Part shown: one piece after another, positions 35,698-45,924 of the stretch
Position numbering within the stretch: position 1 is the first letter of the stretch
How the letters are laid out: each line of letters begins with the position of its first letter
Notes under the pieces: generated by a model
Seen by the model: only the letters and a program-made list of their open reading frames with translations
The model's database searches: none
Told to the model about the DNA's origin: nothing
Program-made: the position numbers and the translations under genes
Origin: Branchiostoma floridae
Lineage: Eukaryota > Chordata > Leptocardii > Amphioxiformes > Branchiostomatidae
Assembly: GCF_000003815.2 (NCBI RefSeq)
Contig: NC_049996.1
Span: 3,300,841-3,364,840 of the forward strand
Direction: 5' to 3'
Length of the DNA: 64,000 nt

Positions 35698-36199
35698 TAA
35701 CAACACTATTTGTTCCAATTATAAAATCAGTAGACAGACAAGCATTACGTCCTAATCTCCCTACTATCCCCAGGTGTGACATTCCACAGCTCAGGTGACC
35801 AGGTAATTCCCGCAAACTAACAACGGGACGCGTCGTAAAACTGTCAACGTTTTACGCTGCGGTTTATATCATGGTCAGGATGGGAAAGTAAATCTTATTG
35901 GATCGTGATGAATACGAGATTTGTAACAATCACGCAAGGTTTTGGAAAGAACAAAGTTTTATGTACATGTATACAACCAGGTATTTTATTCAAGATCGAT
36001 TCGTATCTGTGACTGTCTGTCACCTTCTTCAGGGCAATTTTGACTGGTTCTATATATTATGTATATTATTACGGACTACAAGCACATTGTAGGCATGTTA
36101 ACAGATGCAATCCCAAACGTAAAACATTTTCATATATATGTCAATACGTTGGTTTTGAAATAATCCAGTGACTTATTTACCAACCGAAAAGGTAAACTT

Positions 36200-36440
36200 T
36201 AAGGTAAAGGCACGTCTAGTACCATAGCCATTTTGATGCTGTACAGGGTATATAGGGACAGTGGGTTGTTATCCACTGTGTCTAGTGTACAGTATTGGAA
36301 GGTGGAGCCCATCCCTCTCCTTCCACTGCCTTTTACCTTCCCAACCAAAGTCATGTACCCATTTTTTACACCTGGGTGGAGTGAGGAAAGTTGTGTTGAG
36401 TGCACTTCCCAAAGGCACAAGATCTGTAGCAAAACAAATG
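36200..36440 (-). mobile_element. SINE, AACAACCCACTG family
   Basis: Minus strand contains CTCACTCCACCCAGGTGTAA, GGCAGTGGAAGGAGAGGGAT and GGATAACAACCCACTGTCCC. The tRNA-like head is missing or strongly diverged. Confidence 0.75.
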
Positions 36441-36869
36441 CTGACAAAAGCATAATCTTCTTTGTAAAGGCAATAAAAGATTCACATTCAATTCGCATTA
36501 GATTAAACTTGGATGGTTTTTTTGACTTTGACCTTATTATACAGCTTACAATCAACACCTGTGTTTCAAATAGGGCTGTGAGGGTGCTGAATTATGCATA
36601 CATTAATCACTATAATAAATGATATAACAGCTAACAGCTTTTCCTTTGAAACGAAATTGTCCAAAAATTGCAGTTTAGAGCGTCTAGACGACCAATCACT
36701 GTCGGTGGAGCCGTGACATTCGCTTGATCATATCATTTCAACGTCAGCAACTTTCAATAGAAACGCCAGCTTTTATCAAATCAATGATTTATATTTCATA
36801 TACATCGCCCATATATCGTCTCAGTTGTCAGAGTGGTAATACAATGATTCAGGATTCATAATCACTATT

Positions 36870-37320
36870 CAAATTGGGCCAAGAATTTTGAATGGTGTGA
36901 AGAATTTTGACTAATACAAAGGATTTTGAATTGTGCAAAGAATTATTTCGAATTGTGCAAAGAATTTCAAATTGCACAAAGAATTTCAAATTGTGTGGCT
37001 GGAATTTGAACAATTTTGACTTGAATGTGAAAATAATTCTGAATTGTTCAAAGAATATCAAATTGTGCAAAAAATTATGAATTGTTCAAAGAATTTTGAA
37101 TTCTGCAAACAAGCATTTCGAATTGTGCAAAGCATTTTGAATAGTGCAAAGAACTTCGATATTGTGCAAAAGAATTGCACATTTTGCAAAGAATACAAAG
37201 TTGTACAAAGAATCGTACCAAGAATTTTGAATTTGTACCTCAAATTTCAACTAATGTGGCTTAGAATTTTTAAATTGTATGTAGAATTTCTAATAGTGCC
37301 AAAAAAGTCCTGTACATGTT
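36870..37320 (+). repeat. Short-period minisatellite, TTGTGCAAAGAATTTTGAA type
   Basis: About twenty variants of (A)TTGTGCAAAGAATTT(T/C)(G/A)AA follow each other with spacing around 17-40 bp. The unit is nearly self-complementary in its AATT core and is not coding. Confidence 0.8.
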
Positions 37321-37489
37321 GAATAACACACATTTTTCTACAGAAAAATCCCAGAAATATGCTTATGTGACCCCTACTGCCAGAAGGCCTATAATAAAGG
37401 AGGTGTGCCCAATTACAGAGGAGAAAATTACCCTACAACAATTATCACCACAAGTGGTAAAGGTGAACTTTGGGTAGGTAATGACTCGT

Positions 37490-37660
37490 GCAAAAGGCAG
37501 CTGTACACACGTACATAACATATGGATCAATTTCTGTCTGGAGCCAGAGGACACGGGTTCAAATCCCTTACAAGTACTACAATGATGTACCTAACCTAAT
37601 AGTCCTTTTGGATGGTGACATTAAGTCAGTGTAACCACGTGTGCTTAAATAGAAATACAT
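37490..37660 (+). mobile_element. Degenerate tRNA-SINE fragment
   Basis: GACACGGGTTCAAATCCCTT is B-box-like and GATGGTGACATTAAGTCAGT resembles the GGACGTTAAGCCGTGG part of the 58-kb SINE. The rest is unrecognisable. Confidence 0.35.
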
Positions 37661-37957
37661 TGTAAAAGTCAAGGTAAAGCCATAAAACACTATTAACTGT
37701 TTAAGATATTTTAAAAATTGTCAAACACCTCAGTGTAAGGTTAGCAAGTCACATGTAAATACATGTAACTTTACTTAGTACTGTACTACTTTTTAGTAGT
37801 ATTTATCAAACTATCAGATGTACAGTACAACAATTACAGTTACAATGTTAACAATCTTTTATCTTATGGTATTTTCAAGAGCTCTATCAGAGTGATAAGA
37901 GTTCCTCAAAACTGACTTTTCTTCAATCTCTTGTTGTTGTTTTATTGTATTATCTGT

Positions 37958-38520
37958 TTAAGATAACTCTATTGTCCCTGTCCCTGGTGCTGAACCATAC
38001 CCACCCTGTCCCTTGTTCTGAAACACACCCACCCTAACACTCATGTCCCTTAAACACATCCACCCAAACTCTATCCCTGTCCCTGGTGCTGAACCATACC
38101 CACCCTGTCCCTTGTTCTGAAACACACCCACCCTAACACTCATGTCCCTTAAACACACCCACCCAAACTCTATTGTCCCTGTCCCTGGTGCTGAACCATA
38201 CCCACCCTGTCCCTTGTTCTGAAACACACCCACCCTAACACTCATGTCCCTTAAACACACCCACCCAAACTCTATTGTCCCTGTCCCTGGTGCTGAACCA
38301 TACCCACCCTGTCCCTTGCTCTGAAATACACCCACCCTAACACTCATGTCCCTTGAATACATCCACCCAAATTCTATCCCTGCCTGTCCCTGGTGCTGAA
38401 CCATACCCAACCTGTCCCTGGTTCTGAAACACACCCACCCTAACACTCTCTTAAAACATCCATCCAAACTCTATTGTCCCTGTCCCTGGTGCTAATCCAT
38501 ACCCACTCTGTTACTTGTAC
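37958..38520 (-). repeat. Minisatellite, 102-bp unit x 5, open on the minus strand for 169 codons
   Basis: Unit on the plus strand: CCCTGTCCCTGGTGCTGAAC, CATACCCACCCTGTCCCTTG, TTCTGAAACACACCCACC and CTAACACTCATGTCCC. Because 102 is a multiple of three, the minus strand has a continuous frame from 38467 to 37958 that repeats a 34-residue unit (VRVGVFQNKGQGGYGSAPGT and EFGWVCLRDMS). Length variants between units are 3 or 6 bp and keep the frame. No splice context, promoter or recognisable domain is seen, so a gene is not claimed. Confidence 0.85.
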
Positions 38521-38569
38521 TGACACACTCCCAGATACATGCACTGTACAATGGCATCAAAAAGCTGAA

Positions 38570-38835
38570 TGGCTAGGCTAGTGGACTCAAGAGCCAGTGT
38601 TAACGGATTTCATTCTGGCTAGACATTTTGTCTTTGGGAAAGGCACTTTCCACAACTTTCCTTACTGTACCCAGGTGTAAAAACGGGTACCTGACTTTGG
38701 TTGGGAAGGTAAAAGGCAGTGGAAGGAGAGGGATAGGCTCCACCTTCCAATACCGTGCACTAGACACAGTGGATAACAACCCACTGTCCCTAAGGCCTCA
38801 AAGAGGCTATGAGACTACATTTTGTACCTTTACCT
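38570..38835 (+). mobile_element. SINE, AACAACCCACTG family
   Basis: Plus strand: a degenerate head (GGCTAGTGGACTCAAGAGCC), body CTTACTGTACCCAGGTGTAA, then GGCAGTGGAAGGAGAGGGAT and GGATAACAACCCACTGTCCC, ending in a CTTTACC-type tail. Confidence 0.78.
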
Positions 38836-38839
38836 TTTT

Positions 38840-39630
38840 GGTTTAGAAAACTGCTAGGTGTACATTTCTGCATGAATAGCAATACTAGTGACAACAGTAC
38901 AAGGCATATGCTACATAGCTTTGAATTTTGGCACAACCCTCTTTTTACAAAGTATGATTTGTTGGTAATTCTGTTTCTAAAGAAAGAAACCTGAATGTTA
39001 AAGAGCTAATAATGTTTCAAAGACAACTTTTTGAAAACACAACATTTTGACACTATATACATTATGCCCTTCCTATGCCCTTGAATCCAAGCCCCCCTAT
39101 TAAAAAGCAGATTTTGCTGACAGGATGAGTAATGAAGGCCCCCTAAGTAGAGCTGTTTCCTGCATGTTTTCAGGGTGACATAGTTCTGATCCCCACTTTG
39201 CCGATGGCCCCAGAGGACGGAAAAAAGACGGAGGGTTTCCGACGCACCCCTGGATGTCTGTAATTTGCCACAAGTGTCCGCCCTGGGAGGATTTAGGGTA
39301 CAGAAACATCTGTTGTTCTGGGTGGGACCTGTTTGGCCTGATACCCACCCTATTCAAACTTTAGTTCGCTCCTCTGAGTGCTTCCTCCAATAGTCTTAAC
39401 CCCATTGCAAGTTTGCCATCAGATCATTGATTATATTGGGTATCAGATACCAACCGTACCAACAGTACCAACCGGATAGTAGTTTGTTTGTTAACACTAT
39501 ATACACTGTCGCTTCTCTGCTATTCTGTGACTCTGGGAAGCTGGAATATTCAATTGTCGTCCAAATTTCAGATGAGGGTTTCCTTCTGCTACCCATGAAA
39601 CTTGAAATGGTTTACTTAACTGATTGCTAT
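38840..39630. other. Unassigned stretch with a moderately GC-rich block
   Basis: 39100-39370 is richer in GC and has a minus-strand open frame of 85 codons, but no domain, start context or splice sites support it. Possibly conserved non-coding DNA. Confidence 0.35.
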
Positions 39631-39631
39631 A

Positions 39632-39815
39632 TTCAAACAGGTGTTGGAACGGCTGTTCGAACAAGCACTCTAGAACCCATTCCTTTATTAATTTCCTCAT
39701 TAACTGATGTCATCGCCAAAAGATTTGAGTACATGTACATTGTAGTTCCGTGCACAGACGGGTAGCAGAAGCAAACATATGAACAAACCACTACCCGGAT
39801 GGTACCCGGGCTACA
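39632..39815 (+). repeat. Dispersed repeat, AGGTGTTGGAACG family, copy 2
   Basis: Second copy of the 4805-5000 sequence in the same orientation, ending ACCCGGATGGTACCCGGGCT. Differences are scattered substitutions and a few indels. Confidence 0.6.
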
Positions 39816-40599
39816 AGCAGTTAGCAAACTTGTGAATCTCTGTTTGAACCACAGTGCAATGCTGTTAGAACTGAGAGAGGACCGAGAAACCAATCAGAGC
39901 ACTCGTTTATATCTTACAATTTTCAATTATTAAAACAATTATAGGGCAGGGATAGTATGAATACCAGGCTAGTTCCTGTCTAGGTAGAAGACTAAAGAGT
40001 AAACTGCTTTCATTGTAGGAGGTCGGCTGTCATCTAAAACATCTGTCTCTTATGATAGATAAAAACTTTCCCCGTATCTACATATCATTTTCATCACTTA
40101 ATCCTCTGAAAGATAAAATCAAAATTGACCATTCTACTGGAGCGAAATTCCAAGTCTCGGATGACTTTTGATGAATGGTTGCTTCCAGTGAGGATTTACC
40201 AATTAAATCATCGCCCGTGTGATTTTATGATTCCGTTGATTCTTCTGACAGTTTGACAAACGATGTGTGCTAAACCACAGGGAGAGCGCTGACCTCAGGG
40301 AGATGTAATTTTTCATCATTTTTCCTGCGAGGATTTCCGTTTGGGACTTTTTTGAATGATAAATTAATTTTTGGCATGCAACATTTTGCCATATCATTTT
40401 TTTAAAAGTCACAAGTGGGCTTAAGAATCTATACACCAGCAAAAAAAGAAAAAATACTGAAAAATGAAGTGCACTTTTTGCGTTTTAATACATGCAGATT
40501 CTAAGCATGACATTTCAAAAAAAACAAATTTGAAAATGCAAAGTTGTATTTCAAGAGTCTTTCATAATTTTTCATAAACTTATTCCAAATAACAATGGA

Positions 40600-40785
40600 A
40601 GGCTTCAGTTCAGCACCAGGGACAGCACAAATTCTGGTATTCTAAAAACAGTAGTTTGAAAATCTGTCAAAACCAGTTAGTGTACGTATATCTTTAATGT
40701 TTTCTATTAACTTTTCCATAACTACCTTACCTGATAACTAACATTTTCAGTACCAAGGACAGCACAAATACGGGTATTCTAAACA
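40600..40785 (+). repeat. Tandem duplication, about 143-bp spacing
   Basis: TTCAGCACCAGGGACAGCAC and GGTATTCTAAA at 40612 recur as TTCAGTACCAAGGACAGCAC and GGTATTCTAAA at 40747. Confidence 0.55.
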
Positions 40786-41039
40786 AGACTTTCCATTTGA
40801 TATATATGTAGAAGTTGATGGAGAAAATTGTTTTAAGGTAAGTAAATCTAGAATGCCGAAAAGAAATGATATTTTCCTCTGCTTGTAGATTATACATGTA
40901 CCTGATGCACAAAAGAACAAAATCAACTTTTCTAAAATGATACCTGCATTGAAAATATCATATGAGAATTCTTTACATACCTTCCCATTTTGTGCCAGTG
41001 GCAAATATAAGATGCAAACTATCTCTATGAATCACAGTC

Positions 41040-41118
41040 AGCAATAATGATAATCTACAATTTCCAGGTAGTCTGTATGTAGAGGTGGTCACTCCATGTA
41101 GTACAGGTTTGACTGAAT
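41040..41118. mobile_element. Terminal fragment of the CAGTCAAACC MITE family
   Basis: GAGGTGGTCACTCCATGTAG followed by TACAGGTTTGACTG matches the right end of the 19.5-kb element. The left end is not recognisable. Confidence 0.4.
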
Positions 41119-41206
41119 TGTAATGATATGAAGTACCTTCCATCTGAAGATACAAAAGACACATTCTTCATAAATCTTAAGATTATGATCTGGCTTCTTT
41201 ATACCA

Positions 41207-41385
41207 CCCTCACATTAGGCGCGATTTGATCGAACGACGAGTCTGCGAGCTCTAAATTACGAGGAGGCATAACCCTGACGGGAAGGGGGAACTCTACCAT
41301 TTCTTCGTTGGCAGCAGGGTCATGCCTCCTCGTAAATTAGAGCTCGCAGACTCGTCGTCCGATCGAATTGCGCCTAATGTGAGGG
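41207..41385. mobile_element. Foldback element, about 70-bp arms and 38-bp loop
   Basis: Left arm 41207-41276 (starts CCCTCACATTAGGCGCGATT) is complementary to right arm 41315-41385 with only a few mismatches. The loop contains a G-rich tract. High CpG content and near-perfect arms suggest a young insertion. Confidence 0.85.
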
Positions 41386-41389
41386 GGGA

Positions 41390-42630
41390 ATAAGAATTCC
41401 TTCTATGCCATCTCTTTCTCTGACAATGACAAATATTCCAGTAATGTAAACATGGCTCACACCACTTGCCTTTATGCTAGCAGAGGTAAGACTTAGTCAA
41501 GTCATGTGGAACAGATTTGACATGGAGGCAAGCAGACAAGATTGAAAAGGTGTTCAAACTAGAACTAGGTTATCACTAGGCAGATGTGGTGGGGCAAAGA
41601 TGTGTTTGGCCCATATATATATATTTCTAGTCCTTTCATCTCAGATAAAGCCACTAACTTCAATGTGTGAAAAAAAAGCAAAATCTACAATGAGGTTATC
41701 TATGACTATGATTATTTTTATGCAAGATGATATTATACTTCCTGCAAGAGTAATTCTAATTGAAAGTGATCTTCAACTCGTTTATATCACTGAAGACTGA
41801 GCTAGACATGTCATATTCGACTGAGAAATTTCACTACTTTGGTCAAAGCTGAAATCATTCAATTCCCTATCACCATCTCCAGACTGAATGTAACTAAATA
41901 TTTGCGCACTGAGATTCACATATAATTCAATCGAAACTAGGACCATTAGAATAAAATTCTACATACAAAAATAAGAAATCGTCGACAAAACACTTAAACC
42001 AGTGAAGAAAGCTACAAACTTAATGTACATGTACATCAGACAAATTCTGTAATCAGTATTTTACAAAATATACTTCATATACACTTAACACCATGATACA
42101 AAATTACAAAATCTCTATGACCAATAAAGAACATTAATTGTTATTCTCTAGACTTACCTCAGATTCCATAGTACAACTCAACCTTTTGATTCGTCCTCAG
42201 ATTTCTATCCTCCACACAGTTCCCCTTGAAATATTTGGTGAACTCTTACCAACTCTTCTAACCACACCAAAGCAAACACTCTTTGACCTCACAGAAGTGT
42301 AACATTGATGTTGGCAAAAGTTCTCACCTCAGCGTCTTTACCAAATAAGACTCAGAGTCTATGTGAAAGAAACTTTGTGACACGATGAAACAGTTGGCTT
42401 ATTTTTACAAGGCGTTAAGTTAATAAGATGTACAGTAAAAACAGCATTGCGTTCATGAGGATGGTTTGATTCAAAATTTAGAAATCGTATGACTGTCTTT
42501 TAAATGTTTAGGGAAGACATGGTCAAGTAAAACATACTTGCAATTAGAATAAATACTACAAGTTGCTGGTATGTTTTCTTTTCAATTCTTCTTCCTCTCT
42601 AAATTCTTTTCAATGTCTCTGATAATATAC
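41390..42630. other. AT-rich non-coding stretch
   Basis: No supported feature. Confidence 0.5.
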
Positions 42631-42634
42631 TAGT

Positions 42635-42735
42635 AAATCAAAATCCTTCCCACATTTTTGGTGTACATGTACAAGGCAGTGCCCATCATCACTTCTAAAG
42701 CCCTTGGACCACACAGTTAAACAAGCACTACATAT
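42635..42735 (-). mobile_element. 3' fragment of the CCGAGTCATACC SINE family
   Basis: AAATCCTTCCCACA, AAGGCAGTGCCCATCATC and GCCCTTGGACCACACAGTTA correspond to the 3' third of the SINE at 24395-24665. Confidence 0.5.
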
Positions 42736-43350
42736 AGCAGATACGTAACAACTACTTGAACCATAAGTTTTGACAGGCAGATAGCTCAAGGAGAAGAGAG
42801 TAAGACTTAGTGGTGTAAGGATGGGCTCTCTAGCAGGGGCTACTTTTGTTCCAGAATTGGAACGTGAATAACTCAAGAAGGGGTTGACAGATTGTCATGA
42901 TTTTTGATCTCTGGGAGTAGCTTGTCTTACCTATGATTTATCAAAGAGATCTACATTTCATCTCTGTCCCAGTTTTTCACAGTGGAAGAATTAGGTGAAC
43001 ACAGTAGGAAACCGCATCACTGTGGATTAAAATGTCAGAGGAAATGGCTTAATTGGAACATTAGGAAATCCAAACGGCCTGTTAAAAAAGTGCGCTAAGC
43101 TTACAGATCAAAAAGGGTCCCTCAAAGAGGATTTTACCGTAAATTTGTTTAAGTGGAGGGGACTTAATTTCCCAATAGGAGGGAGAAATGAGGCATTCAC
43201 AGTGTTCAAAGTTTGTGATAGGCACTCAGCGCACTATTTACAAACATATACTAAAGAATATGTCTTATTTGCATTGTGATGACTTATTTTGCAACAAAGA
43301 GTGAGAGAGCTCAAACCAGTTTAGTTCACTGAAGATCTATTTATTACAAA

Positions 43351-43608
43351 TTGTATATTCTTTTATTGGCTGACAATGTGATAGAAAAGACAGACACTAT
43401 GAACCGTATTTACAGGTTCATTGTACGGGGAAAATCTCACTACCTTTTCGACAAGCACAATGAACAACTTGGACCACGGCTTAACATCCTGTCCTTAGGA
43501 CTGCAACCCTTTCCGGTAGCGCGCATGTCGGGTGAGCGACACAGCCGGAATCAAACTCATGGCTTCTAGTTCCAGAGGCAGGGCCTATCTATGCATGCTA
43601 CCAAGAGG
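43351..43608 (-). mobile_element. tRNA-derived SINE, GTCCTAAGGAC family, copy 1
   Basis: Minus strand: tRNA-like head with TTGGTAGCATGCATAGATAG and GAGTTTGATTCCGG (B box), then CGACATGCGCGCTACCGGAA, GTCCTAAGGACAGGATGTTA, GCCGTGGTCC and TTCATTGTGCTTGTCGAAAA. Related to 57880-58115. Confidence 0.75.
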
Positions 43609-44099
43609 TCACAAAAAAAAGGCAAGATCACCACAAATAAATCAGAGGTAAAATCTCTTAATTTTCTCTAGTTGTAGAGATTGAACCACCTTCAAGTGCG
43701 TCGCCACAAATATTTCAAAACTTACAGTAAAAATCCGCAAGTCGTTTTAACTATTATGAGTGTTCTATACTTATAGATGTGGTCCACTGATAAAACCTTA
43801 AAGAGATCAGTAGAAAGAACAGGGTACAAAAGTGTAAAGACGAAATGTTTCAATGTCTAGGGACACATTGTACATTGCCTTAGAAGGATACTAGATGATT
43901 CTATGATCTATTATGTGAAAAGAAACGCAAAGTGCTACCGCCAACTTTTGTAATTCCACCAGGTACCCTAAGAAAGCCACATAAAAAGAAATGAGATACT
44001 GAGGCCTTTTCAAGAATGTCTTGAACACATGAATATCTGAAGTGTGCATACCTCTGGGATTACTGAATCAGATGCTCCATTTGTAGATCTCTTTTACAA

Positions 44100-44450
44100 C
44101 TTCAGAGTGACCGTCAAAGAGGCTTTTAGCCAGGCATATGTCAACATGTCTTTTGTAATCGCTACATATTAAAAATGAGAAGAAATTGGATGCACCATAT
44201 GCTCGAACAACAGATCCTCTGACAAGCATACATGTAAAATTCTGATTGACCAGGGATGTTACTGGGTCAATTGTGGTCACAGTCTTCAACTCTGTTTCAG
44301 TAATTTTGCCCCTCTTAGAGGATATCTTACAATGCACGAAAATTCTCGAAAACTCTGCACCATGGAAGGTGGATGCCCCCGGACCCCCTTTGATAGTCGC
44401 ACCTGTAGCACTTGCCACGACTCACCAAGAAATTTGGACAACATTGCAAC
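44100..44450 (+). repeat. Dispersed 350-bp repeat, copy 1
   Basis: AGAAATTGGATGCACCATAT, GATCCTCTGACAAGCATACA, TTCTGATTGACCAGGGATGT, CATGGAAGGTGGATGCCCCC and CGACTCACCAAGAAATTTGG are shared in order with 56215-56585. Short frames here are not conserved between the copies. Confidence 0.7.
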
Positions 44451-44762
44451 TGTAACAACACTATTTTGTGTCCTGGCATTCCTGTTTCTAATATTGCCAC
44501 TTATAAAATCTAATGTAATGCGCTGAATCACAGCCATGCAAATGAACCGATTCCTGCGGAAGTTTTGCATAAAGAGATCAGACTTCACTCAAAAATTCAT
44601 GACGGTCAAATTACCTCATTAGAAACTACTTCAGATATCAATCAAGTTCTGATCACCTCTAATCACTTGAGCGGCGCTGACAGTATTGAAGCTGTAAGGT
44701 GATGAATCAATTGCTTTATCTTATTTCCTATACGCCTATATATGTTTTAAGAAGTCAGTTAA

Positions 44763-45092
44763 GCTAGGGGCACAACCCGCCGTACGTGCACTGCAAATAC
44801 GTACTGTCTATGTGGCAAAACGTGGGTAATCTTTTGGGATCCGTAAGTGGTTGGTACCGCCTCCGTACAAACTCGTAGGAAATCCGACGGATTTTGGAGC
44901 AGACATGCCATAGAACTTTATGCTCAGGCAAAATTTTGTATGCCATCGGGCTGCGGATTCGCCCCCGTACGTGCCAGTACGGGCAACGCGCCTGCCCTGT
45001 ACAGCCTGAAAGTTTTCAGAAATACATGGCGGACGTGGCCTCCCAAAAAAAAGAACAGACAAATTGCAAGTACGGCGGGTTGTGCCCCTAGC
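44763..45092. mobile_element. MITE inserted at TTAA with 23-bp perfect TIRs
   Basis: The termini begin GCTAGGGGCACAACCCGCCG on both strands and are identical for 23 bp. TTAA lies directly outside each end (44759-44762, 45093-45096). TTAA targets are used by piggyBac and Kolobok transposases; the terminus does not decide which. The interior is unusually CpG-rich and has no transposase. Confidence 0.82.
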
Positions 45093-45369
45093 TTAAGAGA
45101 GGCGACACATAATATAACAATATATCTAGTGGTAGTATAGTTTTATGTGAATGTATGTGCTTCGGAAATCAACTGGTCAGTCAAGAATTTTATTTTCATT
45201 CCTTTCTCTGCTTTTTGATTTTCAGTAAGTGATATTCTTTCCACATATATCAATCATTTGTATTATTCTTTTTTAAAATTCTTTGGTCACAGGTTCCCTT
45301 AATCATTAATGACTTGAAATTTTTGAACTGTCTACATGTATATCTTGTCAGTCTACATCTAACAGCAGG

Positions 45370-45550
45370 ATCTATATATTATGCACCCCTATAATATAAT
45401 GATATTATATAAAACAAAGTCGTTGATCGAACATGTGCACTCAAGGCCGTTGGACTTTCTGGGTCATATCCTGCACATGCCCGAGGATGAACCTGTCAAC
45501 ATCCGTATGCTCTTCATGTACCAACGCACGCAGACACAGACGAGGACAGC
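45370..45550 (+). mobile_element. LINE-like RT C-terminal fragment
   Basis: One frame reads SRPLDFLGHILHMPEDEPVN. The GHxLRMPxD-like motif occurs in the region after the RT domain of many LINEs. It is followed by QRTQTQTRTAS before a TA-flanked MITE begins at 45557. Confidence 0.5.
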
Positions 45551-45556
45551 AAGCTA

Positions 45557-45919
45557 CAGTCAAACCTATTTAGCAGCCACCTTTGCATAGCGACCACCAG
45601 GCCATTGCGGTCACTTTTTGTTTGTCCCTTTAATTTTTCCCATAGACCTAAGCATTAAGAAATAATCTATAGCAGCCACCTGTCCAACGCAGCCACGACC
45701 ACATGATTTCTGGTCCTGTAGATACAGAAACACTGCCTATTGCAACCATAAGGTGGCCATATGTCACCCTGCAATAAGTTTAAAATCGTAGTTTGCGAGG
45801 ATTTGGAGTTCCAGACAGGGTCATTTGGGTGGCAGCGAAAGGTACATGTGTCTTGAACGTTAGAGTACAAGTCTTTGTTGATGGATTTACTGACATTCTG
45901 CATGGCAATGGTTTGACTG
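45557..45919 (-). mobile_element. Tc1/mariner-like MITE, copy 2 (opposite orientation)
   Basis: It starts CAGTCAAACC and ends GTTTGACTG with TA on both sides. The sequence matches 19528-20010 reversed, including the GGTTGCAATAGGCAGTGTTT stretch seen on the minus strand. Several internal deletions make it about 120 bp shorter. It abuts a LINE-like fragment at 45370-45550. Confidence 0.7.
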
Positions 45920-45924
45920 TACCT

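Noticed and set aside
39100-39357. An 85-codon minus-strand frame in a GC-rich block.
   Set aside because: No supporting splice sites or recognisable protein pattern.
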